In this document: in pieces, positions 37,658-46,971 of the stretch
Layout: each line of letters opens with the position of its first letter
How positions within the stretch are numbered: position 1 is the first letter of the stretch
The notes under the pieces: generated by a model
Databases searched by the model: none
Told to the model about the DNA's origin: nothing
What the model saw: only the letters and a program-made list of their open reading frames with translations
Source: Pseudomonas sp. St316
GTDB taxonomy: Bacteria > Pseudomonadota > Gammaproteobacteria > Pseudomonadales > Pseudomonadaceae
Length of the DNA stretch: 64,000 bases
Direction: 5' to 3'
Assembly (NCBI RefSeq): GCF_018325905.1
Contig: NZ_AP021901.1
Location: 6,604,001 to 6,668,000, forward strand
Made by a program: the position numbers and the translations under genes

Positions 37658-38311
37658 CTACACAACACCTTCTTGGCCGAGCAAAAATTGCGCAAAATCA
37701 GCGGCTGCCGGCAATCCCTGGCAGCGCATCAAACCCGGGGCAATGCGCTCCGATCCCTGGCCCCACCACAGGCTCGCACCTTCGCAAGCCGCCTCGGCCA
37801 GGGCGCTCATGCGCCGCTGCGGGTCGGTGGCATCGAAGCGATGCAGGCTGGCAAAACGGCTGCTCGGCGTGCGCGGCAAGTACATCGGGCTGCCCAGGGT
37901 CTCCAACTGTTCGTTGAATGCCTCGAAACTGGCCTCCACACTCAACGTGCTCAGCAACAGGTTCTCGACCCGTTCAAACCACTCGTCCGCACCGCCCACC
38001 ACCGACGCCGGGTCCGCGTCGGGCTCCAGCAGCACCGCGACGGTCAGCGGAAAATAACGGCCGACCCGGTCGATGCTCGGCATCACCACCCCGACTGCGG
38101 CGTCCGGGCCGCACACCCCGGGCGCGACCATGAAGCGCCACAGCGGGCTGACCAGGTAGGCGTCCAGCCAACGCTCGCCAAGGCTGGTCTGGCTGGCGAG
38201 CAAACCCGCCGCCAGCCAGGAATCCCACGGGCCGATGAAGCTCTGGGGCAAACCACGGCTGACGAAGTCCCCACGGCTGGCCAACTTTCCATAGAAGCCC
38301 GCTGTACTCAT
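37658..38311 (-). CDS. tagF: TagF, T6SS post-translational repressor
   Basis: A 217-residue protein of the TagF/SciT (DUF2094) family. It has the N-terminal signature GFYGKLASRGDFVSRGLPQSF and the mid-segment GVVMPSIDRVGRYFPLTVA. In P. aeruginosa TagF represses H1-T6SS independently of PpkA by binding Fha1; in some other bacteria it is fused to PppA. Here it is separate and adjacent to pppA. It overlaps the tssM stop by 4 bases. Confidence 0.94.
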   Translation of the reverse strand: MSTAGFYGKLASRGDFVSRGLPQSFIGPWDSWLAAGLLASQTSLGERWLDAYLVSPLWRFMVAPGVCGPDAAVGVVMPSIDRVGRYFPLTVAVLLEPDADPASVVGGADEWFERVENLLLSTLSVEASFEAFNEQLETLGSPMYLPRTPSSRFASLHRFDATDPQRRMSALAEAACEGASLWWGQGSERIAPGLMRCQGLPAAADFAQFLLGQEGVV

Positions 38312-41300
38312 AGCCGCTCCGGCAGGCTGAAGCCGCTGAGCACCCGGCTCTTGAACGGGTTGAAGGCGCTGTTGGCGCGCAACTCATAAGAGGCGCTGGC
38401 GCCATCGACCCGCAGCCGCAGGTTGAAGCGATCCGGCGAGTTGCCGGCGGTCAGGTCCGATTGCTCCAGCAGCCGGAACCAGGCCCACGGCCCATCCAGG
38501 GTGATGCCGGAGCGACCGCTGGACGACGGCGGCATAATCGAGATCCGCACCACGCCGATGCTGCCTGGGTTGGGCCACTGCATGGCGGTCGGGCGGCTTG
38601 GGCCGTGGTCGTAGCTCAATTGTTGGCCGTCGAGGTCGAGCAGGAACTGGGTGATGGTCGAGTCCATCGCCACCGGTTTGAGCTCAAAACGGACCATCGG
38701 CTGCGTGCCGCCGGAACGGAAGAACGCATCGCGGATGGTCGCCGCGCGCTGGAAGGTCTGCAGCACGCCAGGGGCGATGCCGAGCTTCTGCGCCGCGCCC
38801 GGTTGCCAACGCCAGGTCGGTGTGGAGGTGTCGACGTAGGGTTGCAGGTACTTGCGGAAGTAGTTGTCCATGACCCCGCCGACGCCAAAGAACTGGCCGA
38901 AGTCATCCAGGGTCGCGTCCCGAGCACTGCCTGGCGACATCGGATAGCGCCCGGCCAGGGACTGGCGATAGATATTCACCACTTCGCTGGTCCAGGCGGC
39001 GTTCAGTTGGTTGCGCACCCCGCCCATCATGCTGTTGGTGGTGGAGTTGACCACCGACTTGACCAGGCCTTGCACCAGCGGCGGCTGGCGTTCGGCATTG
39101 AGGCTGACGCGCGTAGCGGCGGCCGTTGCCTGGTTCTTGGCTTCGCCGAGCAAGGCATCGCCGCTGGCACCGACCATGGCGCTGACCTGCACGTACAAAG
39201 CGTTCATGTCCGCCAACAGACCGTCGATGGCCGCCGGCTCGCCTTCGCTTTTGCTGACGATGCTGTTGAGTTCGGCGAAGTGCGCGGTGATCGGGTCATC
39301 GCTCGCCGCCGGCGCGTTGGACGTCGCCTGCTCCTGGCCGAGCAAGCTGCCCAGGCGCTCCTTGAGCTTGTCCACGCCGCCTTCCACCGGCGCACCCTGG
39401 GCGGCCAGCAGGCGTTCATCCTGTTGCAGGTCGGTTTCCTTCGCCACCGCCACCAGCAGTTTTTTCAACGGCGAGGTCGGGCCGGAAATCACCCGCAGCA
39501 CATCGGCGGCCTGGGCCACGCTGGTGATCGGCACGAAGTCGATGTCGGCGAGCAAGGCGTCCCATTGGCGCAGGTAGTCCTGGAAGTACAGGCGACGCAC
39601 ATCGGCGGCCAGGCTGGCGACGTTCTGCTGATCGGCCTGTTCGTGGCCCAGCACCCATTGTTCTTCGGCCAGGGTGCCGGTCTGGCTCAGGCTGGTGAGC
39701 AGGAAGCCCTGGCGGTAGCCCTTGACGGTGAAGAACCCGCTCAGCGGCTCACCCAACGGCTTGCCACTCTTGCGGCTGAACACCAGCGCCGCATCACGCC
39801 CGGCGGCTTCGTTGATGCGGAAGTCCGGGATGCCATCTGGCAGCTTCTGGCGCTTGATCCGGTCATAGACGCGCTGGGCCACCGGCAATTGCTGCAATTG
39901 GCGGCGCAGGTCTTCGACCAGGCGAGGGTCGAGGCGCGCGAGGGGCGGACGCCGCTCGAACAGCGCCTGCAAATGCGCGGTCAGGGCCTGGCGCTGCTCG
40001 GCGGGCAAATCGCGCGGCAGGCTGCGGTCCCAATCCAGGGCGATCCAGGCCTTGATGAAGTCGGCATCGTAATGCTCGGTGTCGGCGAGCATCAGGTAGG
40101 CCTTCAAGCCTTCGTAGAGGAAATCCGAATTGCCGCCGCTGTGCAGCTGCTCTTCGATGCGCGTCAGCAAGCGCGGCGCGAACACCGCGATCAGCAGCTT
40201 GCGGTAGACACTGCCGGACTCGGCTTCGAGCATGTCGCCCTGGTACAGGCCCAGGCCTTCGGCCCAACTCGGTGAGTCGTCGGCCAGGTGCTTCACGGCG
40301 TTGAGCAACGGCAACACGGCGAGAACGTCGCGTTGCGCCGGGCTGAGGTTCTGCACGGTTTGCCCCAATGGCGCGACCTTCTGGTCGACCTGGGCGATGT
40401 AGGCCTGGTTGGCACGGTAGCTGACCCACCACAACGTGCTGACCACCAGCACCAATACCACGGTGGAGGCCAGAACGCCGCGGGCGATCCACCTGCGCCG
40501 CCGCTCGACTTTCGGATCGACGCCCACCAGCCCACGCTCGGCGAAGGCCACGGCGGTGAAGAGTTTCTCGATGAAGTAGCTGCGCCCGGTGCCGGTCTGG
40601 CGCGCCAGGTGCTGACGGTCCAGGTTCATGCTCTGGGCCATGGAGCCGATCAAGCGATCGATCGGACTGCCTTCCTGGGTGCCGCTGGTGAAATACACCC
40701 CGCGCAGCAACACGCGCTCTTCGAAGGCGTTGGGTTTGAACACGCCTTCGAGGAAGCTTTGCAGGCAATCTTTCAAGGCGCCGAACTGCTGTGGGAAGCC
40801 GTAGATCAGATCGCGCCGCGCCGGGTCGCGCTCTTGTTGCAGGCGTTCCACCAGGCGGTCGTTGAGGCGCTGCTCCAGGCCGGTGAACTCGCTCTGCAGG
40901 TGCGCCAGCGGGCTGTCGCTGCTCTTGCCATCGTCCAGGGCGAAGGTCATGCCCCAGACCTGGGCGCGTTCTTCCTTGCTCAGGGTATCGAAATACTCCA
41001 TGAACCCGGGCACCAGGTCGAGTTTGGTCAGCATCAGGTAGATCGGGAAACGCACGCCCAGTTGGGTGTACAGCTCCTGGATCCGCAAGCGAATCGCCGC
41101 GGCATGGGCGGCACGCTCGGCGTCGCTGCCCAGCAGCAGGTCGGACAGACTGATGGCGATGAACGCCCCGTCAATCGGGCGTCGGGCCCGTTGTTTTTTC
41201 AACAGGCCCAAAAAGCCCAGCCACGCGGCCTTGTCGATGGTCGCGTCGCTGTCCTGGGTGGTGTAGCGGCCGGCGGTGTCGAGCAGGACCGCCTGGTCGG

Positions 41301-41808
41301 TGAACCACCAATCGCAATTGCGCGTACCACCGACACCGCGTACCGCACCGGCACCCAGTTGCGCGGCCAGCGGGAAATGCAGCCCGGAGTTGACCAGCGC
41401 GGTGGTCTTGCCCGAACCCGGCGGGCCGATGATCACGTACCACGGCAGCTCGTAGAGGTTACGACGCTCGTCGCCGCCCAGCTTGGCTTTCTTGAGCAAG
41501 GCCAGGGCTTCGTCCATGCGCTGGCGCAGGGTTTCGAGTTCCTCGGCGGTGGCGATGCTGGTGGGATCGGGTGGGGTTTGCGCGGCCAGGCTGCGCATCA
41601 CTTCGGCGGCCTGACGGCGCGCCTGGATGATGCGCAATACGCGGTAGGCTATCCACACCGCGAACACCAGGATGATCAACGCCCAGCGGCGGCCTTCAGG
41701 CACCAGCCAATCGAGCAGCGGGCCGACGAACCAGATGATCAGGCTCAGGGCGATCAGCCCCAGCAACGGAATGACCCAGCGGGTCATAAAACTGAAAAAC
41801 GCCTTCAC
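38308..41808 (-). CDS. tssM: T6SS membrane-complex protein TssM (IcmF)
   Basis: A 1166-residue inner-membrane protein. Two N-terminal helices (about 10-32 and 42-60) precede a cytoplasmic NTPase-like domain with Walker A GPPGSGKT (128-135). A third helix lies near 450-470, followed by a large periplasmic region with the IcmF and DUF1215 C-terminal domains. It spans the periplasm to TssJ. The start is GTG at 41808, overlapping the tssL TGA (GTGA). Confidence 0.96.
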   Translation of the reverse strand: MKAFFSFMTRWVIPLLGLIALSLIIWFVGPLLDWLVPEGRRWALIILVFAVWIAYRVLRIIQARRQAAEVMRSLAAQTPPDPTSIATAEELETLRQRMDEALALLKKAKLGGDERRNLYELPWYVIIGPPGSGKTTALVNSGLHFPLAAQLGAGAVRGVGGTRNCDWWFTDQAVLLDTAGRYTTQDSDATIDKAAWLGFLGLLKKQRARRPIDGAFIAISLSDLLLGSDAERAAHAAAIRLRIQELYTQLGVRFPIYLMLTKLDLVPGFMEYFDTLSKEERAQVWGMTFALDDGKSSDSPLAHLQSEFTGLEQRLNDRLVERLQQERDPARRDLIYGFPQQFGALKDCLQSFLEGVFKPNAFEERVLLRGVYFTSGTQEGSPIDRLIGSMAQSMNLDRQHLARQTGTGRSYFIEKLFTAVAFAERGLVGVDPKVERRRRWIARGVLASTVVLVLVVSTLWWVSYRANQAYIAQVDQKVAPLGQTVQNLSPAQRDVLAVLPLLNAVKHLADDSPSWAEGLGLYQGDMLEAESGSVYRKLLIAVFAPRLLTRIEEQLHSGGNSDFLYEGLKAYLMLADTEHYDADFIKAWIALDWDRSLPRDLPAEQRQALTAHLQALFERRPPLARLDPRLVEDLRRQLQQLPVAQRVYDRIKRQKLPDGIPDFRINEAAGRDAALVFSRKSGKPLGEPLSGFFTVKGYRQGFLLTSLSQTGTLAEEQWVLGHEQADQQNVASLAADVRRLYFQDYLRQWDALLADIDFVPITSVAQAADVLRVISGPTSPLKKLLVAVAKETDLQQDERLLAAQGAPVEGGVDKLKERLGSLLGQEQATSNAPAASDDPITAHFAELNSIVSKSEGEPAAIDGLLADMNALYVQVSAMVGASGDALLGEAKNQATAAATRVSLNAERQPPLVQGLVKSVVNSTTNSMMGGVRNQLNAAWTSEVVNIYRQSLAGRYPMSPGSARDATLDDFGQFFGVGGVMDNYFRKYLQPYVDTSTPTWRWQPGAAQKLGIAPGVLQTFQRAATIRDAFFRSGGTQPMVRFELKPVAMDSTITQFLLDLDGQQLSYDHGPSRPTAMQWPNPGSIGVVRISIMPPSSSGRSGITLDGPWAWFRLLEQSDLTAGNSPDRFNLRLRVDGASASYELRANSAFNPFKSRVLSGFSLPERL

Positions 41809-43118
41809 TCGACCCCCTCCGCCAATACTGTGATTTCAACCCGACGATTGCGCGCACGTCCTTCTGTGGTGGCGTTGGACGCCAACGGCTCGGTGTCGCT
41901 GCGGCCTTCGGCGCTGAAGCGCTCGGGCTGGCCGGTCTTGGCCGAAAGAATTTGCAGCACCGATTGCGCCCGCGCTTCGGACAACGCCCAGTTGGACGGG
42001 AACCGCAGGGTGGCGATCGGGCGATTGTCGCTGTGCCCGGTGACCAGGACCTGGCCCTTGACCTTGCGCACCGCATCGGCGATTCGCAGCATCAGCGGCT
42101 GGAAGTCGTCCTTGATGCTGGCGCTGCCCGAGGCGAACAGTTCATCGCCGCGGATGGTCACCACCGAGCGGTCGACGGCGTCTTCCACGGCAATCCGGTT
42201 GGCCCGGATTTCATCGGCGAGGAAGCCGGCCAGGCGTGGGCGCTCGATCACTTTGGGCTGCACCACGGGACGGTCGATGGTCTGTACCGGAATTTCACCG
42301 AGGAAATGAATATTCTTGAACACCGGCTCGGCATCGGACGCCAGTTTCATGCGCAGGCCGAACAGCAGTGCCAGCAACAGGGCTGCACCGATGGCCACGG
42401 CGATCCATGGCGGCATGAATTGCGCCAGTCGATCGCGGGCCACCGTGACACCGCGCCAATGCGGCGACAGCTCGCGCTCGTAGTCGCCACGGGCGCTGCG
42501 GATGACGGCGGCGGTGCGCTCACGCAACGCTTCCAGTTGGCTGCGACCGTCGTTCATCACCCGGTAGCGCCCTTCGAAACCCAGGCACATGCACAGGTAC
42601 AAAAGCTCCAGCAGATACAGGCGCTCGCGCGGGCTTTGCAGGCAATGCTCCAGCAACTGGAACACCTTCTCGCCGCCCCAGGCTTCGTTGTGCACGGTGA
42701 TCAACAGGCTTTGCTTGCCCCAGTCGCTGGTGCCGCCCCACGGCGTGCTCAACACCGCTTCGTCCAGCGCGGTGCACAAGGCGTAGCGGGCCAGCAACAC
42801 ATCGTTACGCACCACGCCAGCGGCCTCGGCACGCTCTTCGAACTGGCGCAGGTAGGCCAGCAGTTGCGCGCGCAGACTGGCCGGCGCCGGGTGGGCAATG
42901 GTGTTGCGCAGGCGCGTCAGCAGCGCCAGCAGCGGGCCGGCGGCGCTTTCCAGCGGGTTGAGCCCCTCGGCCTTGCCGGTCAGCACCGGCGCGGCCGGCA
43001 TCGACAGCGGTGCAGGCTGCGCACGACCAGGGTCCGGACGGCCAGCGTCCGGGCGGAATGGGTCGGCGCCGCGGCCACCGGGCGTTGGCATGAACTGGGT
43101 ACGATCGTCGTTGCTCAT
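41805..43118 (-). CDS. tssL: T6SS membrane protein TssL with OmpA-like domain
   Basis: A 437-residue DotU-type protein. The cytoplasmic DotU domain fills about 65-240, one transmembrane helix follows (AVAIGAALLLALLFGL), and the C-terminal OmpA/MotB-like peptidoglycan-binding domain (about 320-437) contains VLVTGHSDNRPI and GRARNRRVEITVL. Carrying the PG-binding module on TssL itself is the specialised form seen in H1-type systems. It forms the trans-envelope complex with TssM and TssJ. Confidence 0.95.
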   Translation of the reverse strand: MSNDDRTQFMPTPGGRGADPFRPDAGRPDPGRAQPAPLSMPAAPVLTGKAEGLNPLESAAGPLLALLTRLRNTIAHPAPASLRAQLLAYLRQFEERAEAAGVVRNDVLLARYALCTALDEAVLSTPWGGTSDWGKQSLLITVHNEAWGGEKVFQLLEHCLQSPRERLYLLELLYLCMCLGFEGRYRVMNDGRSQLEALRERTAAVIRSARGDYERELSPHWRGVTVARDRLAQFMPPWIAVAIGAALLLALLFGLRMKLASDAEPVFKNIHFLGEIPVQTIDRPVVQPKVIERPRLAGFLADEIRANRIAVEDAVDRSVVTIRGDELFASGSASIKDDFQPLMLRIADAVRKVKGQVLVTGHSDNRPIATLRFPSNWALSEARAQSVLQILSAKTGQPERFSAEGRSDTEPLASNATTEGRARNRRVEITVLAEGVE

Positions 43119-43124
43119 CGCGGT

Positions 43125-44459
43125 TTATCCTCGGATCGCCCAGAAGGCCAGGTTCAGCCCCGGGAACTGGCCAGCGATGTGGAACGCAAAACCGCCGGAG
43201 TTGCTCAGTTGCTGCCAGTGATCGCTGCCCCGATCGAGCTCGTAGTAAGTGGAGCCGGCGTGGTACGGCAGCTGCCGTGGTGCCACCGGCAATGGCAGCA
43301 GGCCAATGCCCGGCAGTTGCAGGTTGACCAGGTCGCGGATGTGTTCCACCGAACCGACTTTGCTCTGCTGGCCGAAACGGCTGCGCAGGGTTTCGGCCGG
43401 CACATCGGCACGCACCACCAGGATGAAACTGGCGCTGTCGAGCAGGGTCTTGTCGGCCAGCATCGCCACATGGATGCCGTAGGCTTTTTCGACAATCGGA
43501 ATCGGCGTCGCCTTGCTGTCGATCAGCATCGACAGGGCTTCGCGCAGGGCCTGCATCACGGGCGCGTAGCTGAGCGCCAGGTCATCGTGCTGGTAAGGCG
43601 GGTATTGCTGCGGTCGTCGTCCGGAAGCGGTGAACGTGGAGAACTCCCCGGCCAGGCTCACCAGTTCGCTGTAGAAGCGTTCCGGGTGCAGCGGGCTCAA
43701 CTGGCTCAGGTGCTGGATCAGCGGCTGGGCGCGGTTGACCAGTTGCAACAACATGAAATCGGCAATTTCCGAGGCGCCACCGGCACCGGACGCTACCACC
43801 CGCCCGGCCAGGGCTTCGCCGCGTTGATGCAGCAGGCCCAGCAGTTCACTGCGAAACGCCGCCAGTGGCTTGGAGGCGATCACATCCAGCAGCGGCGGGA
43901 TGTAGGCGTCGTCGAGCACCAAGGCGCGGTCGGCACGTTTTTCCTTGATGCGCACCACACCGATGGCGGCGTAGTCGCCAATGCCATCCTGTTCGGTCAA
44001 CAACCGCAAGGCCCGGGAGCCGAGAGCGACTGGCGCGCGATTTTCGAACGGGGCGTTGTCGTCGCGCACTTCGCACACCTGGCTCACATAACGCGCCGCG
44101 CCGAGGTCTTCGCCTTCATCCACGGTGTCCCTGGCGCCAGCGCGCTTGAGCGGCAGGGCCAGGTACACCAGGCCATCGCGCAGGTTGTCGTCGACATTCA
44201 ATGGGGTCGGCGCCAGGTCATCCTGGGGAATGTTGAAGGGCGTACCGTCCGGCAACAGGCCGCGCGCCGAGATGATCGCCAGCTTGCCCTGGGCCAGCAG
44301 GCCCTGGTCGATCAGCAATTCGGAAAAACCCCAGGCGCCGGCCGACAGGGGGCGGCTGCGTGCGTCGATGAGGTTTTCCAGGTAACGGTCATGCTGTTGG
44401 AAATGCTGCGTTCCGATGAACATGCCTTCCGACCAGACCACGCGATTGTTCCAGGACAT
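43125..44459 (-). CDS. tssK: T6SS baseplate protein TssK
   Basis: A 444-residue soluble baseplate protein. The conserved start WNNRVVWSEGMFIGTQHFQQ aligns with the TssK family, and RADVPAETLRSRFGQQSKVG and AGSTYYELDRGSDHW mark the C-terminal domain. TssK links the baseplate wedge to TssL/TssM. Its length is normal. It lies between tssJ and tssL with short gaps. Confidence 0.96.
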   Translation of the reverse strand: MSWNNRVVWSEGMFIGTQHFQQHDRYLENLIDARSRPLSAGAWGFSELLIDQGLLAQGKLAIISARGLLPDGTPFNIPQDDLAPTPLNVDDNLRDGLVYLALPLKRAGARDTVDEGEDLGAARYVSQVCEVRDDNAPFENRAPVALGSRALRLLTEQDGIGDYAAIGVVRIKEKRADRALVLDDAYIPPLLDVIASKPLAAFRSELLGLLHQRGEALAGRVVASGAGGASEIADFMLLQLVNRAQPLIQHLSQLSPLHPERFYSELVSLAGEFSTFTASGRRPQQYPPYQHDDLALSYAPVMQALREALSMLIDSKATPIPIVEKAYGIHVAMLADKTLLDSASFILVVRADVPAETLRSRFGQQSKVGSVEHIRDLVNLQLPGIGLLPLPVAPRQLPYHAGSTYYELDRGSDHWQQLSNSGGFAFHIAGQFPGLNLAFWAIRG

Positions 44460-44474
44460 GGGGGCTCCGATTGC

Positions 44475-44981
44475 TTATTGGGCAGGGCTGGATGGGGGAA
44501 CGACGACGGCGCTGCGCACGGCGCGCACATCGAGGCTGATCTGGTATTCGGTGTATTCGCGCGCCGGGACATTCATCACCGTGCGCCACAGCGACTGGTC
44601 CAGTTCGCGATAGCCCACCAGTATTCCGATGTGCCGCGTGGCGGGGTCGAGGTCGCGTTGCAGGCTCAATTGCTGGCCGGGCTGGATGAGCACCTCGTCC
44701 TGGTCGATCAGGTCGGCGCCCAGTGTGGCCTGGGCCCGTTCGGCCAAGGCGAAATAATCGGAACGGCCAAAGACCGCGGCATTTTTCAGTTCGAAAATGC
44801 GCACCCGGACCGGGGCCGGCTGGCCGGTGGCGCCGGGGTTGAGGCCGGCAATGGCGTGGAAATGCAGCTCGACGGCGGCGGTGTCGGCCTCAGCTTCTTC
44901 GGGCTGGGGACTGGCCGCATCCTTGGCGCACGCCGTCAGCAGAAGCGCGGTGGCGACTGCGAGTAAAAACCTGGGAATCAT
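44475..44981 (-). CDS. tssJ: T6SS outer-membrane lipoprotein TssJ
   Basis: A 168-residue lipoprotein, lipobox LLTAC with Cys18. The transthyretin-like beta-sandwich is suggested by PAPVRVRIFELKNAAVFGRS and HIGILVGYRELDQSLWR. It anchors the membrane complex in the outer membrane and binds the TssM C terminus. It lies between fha1 and tssK on the same strand. Confidence 0.95.
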   Translation of the reverse strand: MIPRFLLAVATALLLTACAKDAASPQPEEAEADTAAVELHFHAIAGLNPGATGQPAPVRVRIFELKNAAVFGRSDYFALAERAQATLGADLIDQDEVLIQPGQQLSLQRDLDPATRHIGILVGYRELDQSLWRTVMNVPAREYTEYQISLDVRAVRSAVVVPPSSPAQ

Positions 44982-45048
44982 CCTGCGTCCTCAATGACGT
45001 TTGAGCTATCCGTTGTGAGCGATCGGTATTGTTATAGGACAGCGCCGC

Positions 45049-46554
45049 TCAACGGCGTCGCTGTCGTGTGCTGTGTTCTTCGTAGGCGCGACTGAACTCG
45101 CGACCGAACAAGTCCTGGAAATCCTCCTGGGCTTCCCGGGAAATGTTGCTGTAGAGCTCGGTGAATTGCTGCCAGTACTGGGCCTGTCGCGAGCCACTGA
45201 AAATACCCGAGAGTCCTCCGGGCTTGGCCATGCGCTCTTCCAGCTGCGCCGGTTCGAAGCGCCCCAGCAAATGCTTGATGGCCGCTTCCACCCCGGCCAT
45301 CACCGCCAGTTGGTGGGCCCGCAAGTCATCGAAACTGTCCCGCACCGCCGCGTCCGGGGCCATGAACGCCTGGTTGCCGTGGCGCAACAGCAACAGCAGG
45401 GCTTCATCGACATTGGGGGCGAATTTCAGCGGGTTGTTCTCCACCGGCTGGATCATTGTCTGCTGGATGCGAAACTCACCCTTGAGGCTGCTGCGGGCAC
45501 GCAAGACATCGATCAGGCCTTCGACCATCAACCGATAACTGCGCCCGATACTTTCCATCTGTGCTTCGGCGTTGGCCTTGTCCAGGCGCAACTGGTCCAG
45601 CCCGGCACCGCGCAGGAACGCTTGCAGCAAGTCGGGTTGAGCGGCATCGACTGCAGCAACAGGTGCAACAGGCGCGACGGGTGCAGCTGGAGCGACTGGC
45701 GGAGCGACCTGTGGCTCGACGCAGGTCACTGGCGCTTCCCGCACGGGCGCCGGCGGCGGTGCAATGATGTCTGCAAAGATGTCGGTAAGCGGAGCCTGCG
45801 CAACAGGTGTCGCGACCGGCTCAACCACCGGCGGTGGCGGCACAGGCAGCGGGGCCACAGGCAGCGGGGCAACCGCCACCGGCGCAGGCTTGTCGCTGAA
45901 CGGGTCCCAGTCGTCCGGAATCACCGAGGCAGACGGCGGTATCACCGGCTCGACCACGGGTGGCGGGCTCGGCCGGGGAATCGGTGTCGGTGGGCGGAAA
46001 TCGTGTTGCTCGGCCGGAACATGGTCAGGCTGGGTGGCCGGCGGGATGCTGCTCGGGGCCAAGAAGTCGAACAGATCCGGCAGGGTGTCCATGGCCGACA
46101 CGCCCTGGAAATGCGCAGGCGAGGCCACCTGAATTGGCGATGGCGAATGCACGGCGGCACCCTGCTGCCCCATCAAGGCCTCGAAACTGCTGGGCGATTC
46201 GGCAAACGGGTTGCTGTCGGTAACCGGCAGGCTGAAATCGACGCGCGCCTGGATTTCATAATCACCGATGCGGATCACTTCACCGTCTTGCAGGGGTTCG
46301 CTGTTGCCCTTGCGCAGGCGAACGCCGGCCTTGACCAATTCCACACCATTAGTACTGTTATCAGTTAAGTAATAACGCCCATCTTTGTATTGGATGATGC
46401 AATGTTTTCCGGAAACCAGGCGCTCAGGGTCCGGCAATACCCAGTCATTATCGGAATTACGGCCAATTGCCATCACCCCCTGGTCCATGGACTTCTCCGA
46501 ACACTGGCCTGGGGTAATCTTGTGATAACTAGTGATAGTCAAACACAGTGGCAT
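45049..46554 (-). CDS. fha1: FHA-domain scaffold Fha1 (TagH)
   Basis: A 501-residue protein starting MPLCLTITSYHKITPGQCSE behind an AAGGAGGCAAG ribosome binding site, which excludes a longer upstream extension. The N-terminal FHA domain (about 25-95) contains AIGRNSDNDWVLPDPERLVS and LTDNSTNGVEL. A proline/valine-rich linker (about 165-310) leads to a C-terminal TagH/ImpI domain. Fha1 is the substrate of PpkA and PppA and is needed for H1-T6SS assembly. It is the promoter-proximal gene of the leftward operon. Confidence 0.95.
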   Translation of the reverse strand: MPLCLTITSYHKITPGQCSEKSMDQGVMAIGRNSDNDWVLPDPERLVSGKHCIIQYKDGRYYLTDNSTNGVELVKAGVRLRKGNSEPLQDGEVIRIGDYEIQARVDFSLPVTDSNPFAESPSSFEALMGQQGAAVHSPSPIQVASPAHFQGVSAMDTLPDLFDFLAPSSIPPATQPDHVPAEQHDFRPPTPIPRPSPPPVVEPVIPPSASVIPDDWDPFSDKPAPVAVAPLPVAPLPVPPPPVVEPVATPVAQAPLTDIFADIIAPPPAPVREAPVTCVEPQVAPPVAPAAPVAPVAPVAAVDAAQPDLLQAFLRGAGLDQLRLDKANAEAQMESIGRSYRLMVEGLIDVLRARSSLKGEFRIQQTMIQPVENNPLKFAPNVDEALLLLLRHGNQAFMAPDAAVRDSFDDLRAHQLAVMAGVEAAIKHLLGRFEPAQLEERMAKPGGLSGIFSGSRQAQYWQQFTELYSNISREAQEDFQDLFGREFSRAYEEHSTRQRRR

Positions 46555-46971
46555 CTTGCCTCCTTGCTGAATACATCGCGCGCGGGCGGGTGAAGTGAGG
46601 ATTGAGGCCCTGACTACCCATCCACAACCTTGCCAACCACCGCGAAACGGCTTTTTGCCAGCATGATTGCTGATCATAACCGGCTTGCGTGACAAAAACC
46701 CCACGTCAGTTGCCGCTTCGACCCATGGGTCGGGCAGCCTGTTAAGCGCATCACAACTGTTACATGGGGGCTACACTGGTGAAATAGCTTACCTTGACAA
46801 GCGATAAGTACTACACCAAAAATGCACAACTTCTTGAATATACATGATGGCACTTTAAGATCATTGCAGATCTAAAGGGCCATTACCGTCAAGGAACATG
46901 TGAAGTTTCATCCGAAACTTGCGTGTGAACTGCCCGACTTCTTCAAGCGGGTGATAGGGAGATCGATCCAA
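46555..46971. other. Divergent promoter region fha1-tssA
   Basis: About 417 bases between the two divergent halves of the T6SS locus, with no gene. It is more AT-rich near tssA and holds a promoter candidate at 46795-46823. It should carry the main control signals of the locus. Confidence 0.7.
46795..46823 (+). promoter_or_regulatory. Candidate sigma-70 promoter of tssA
   Basis: A perfect TTGACA (46795-46800) lies 17 bases before AAAAAT (46818-46823), a four-of-six match to TATAAT. A start near 46830 would give a leader of about 140 nucleotides before the GTG at 46972, enough for post-transcriptional control such as RsmA binding. Confidence 0.45.

Noticed and set aside
46848..46870. TGGCAC followed by TTGCA as a sigma-54 promoter before tssA
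   Set aside because: The spacing between the two blocks is 10 bases, not the 5 required between the -24 and -12 elements.
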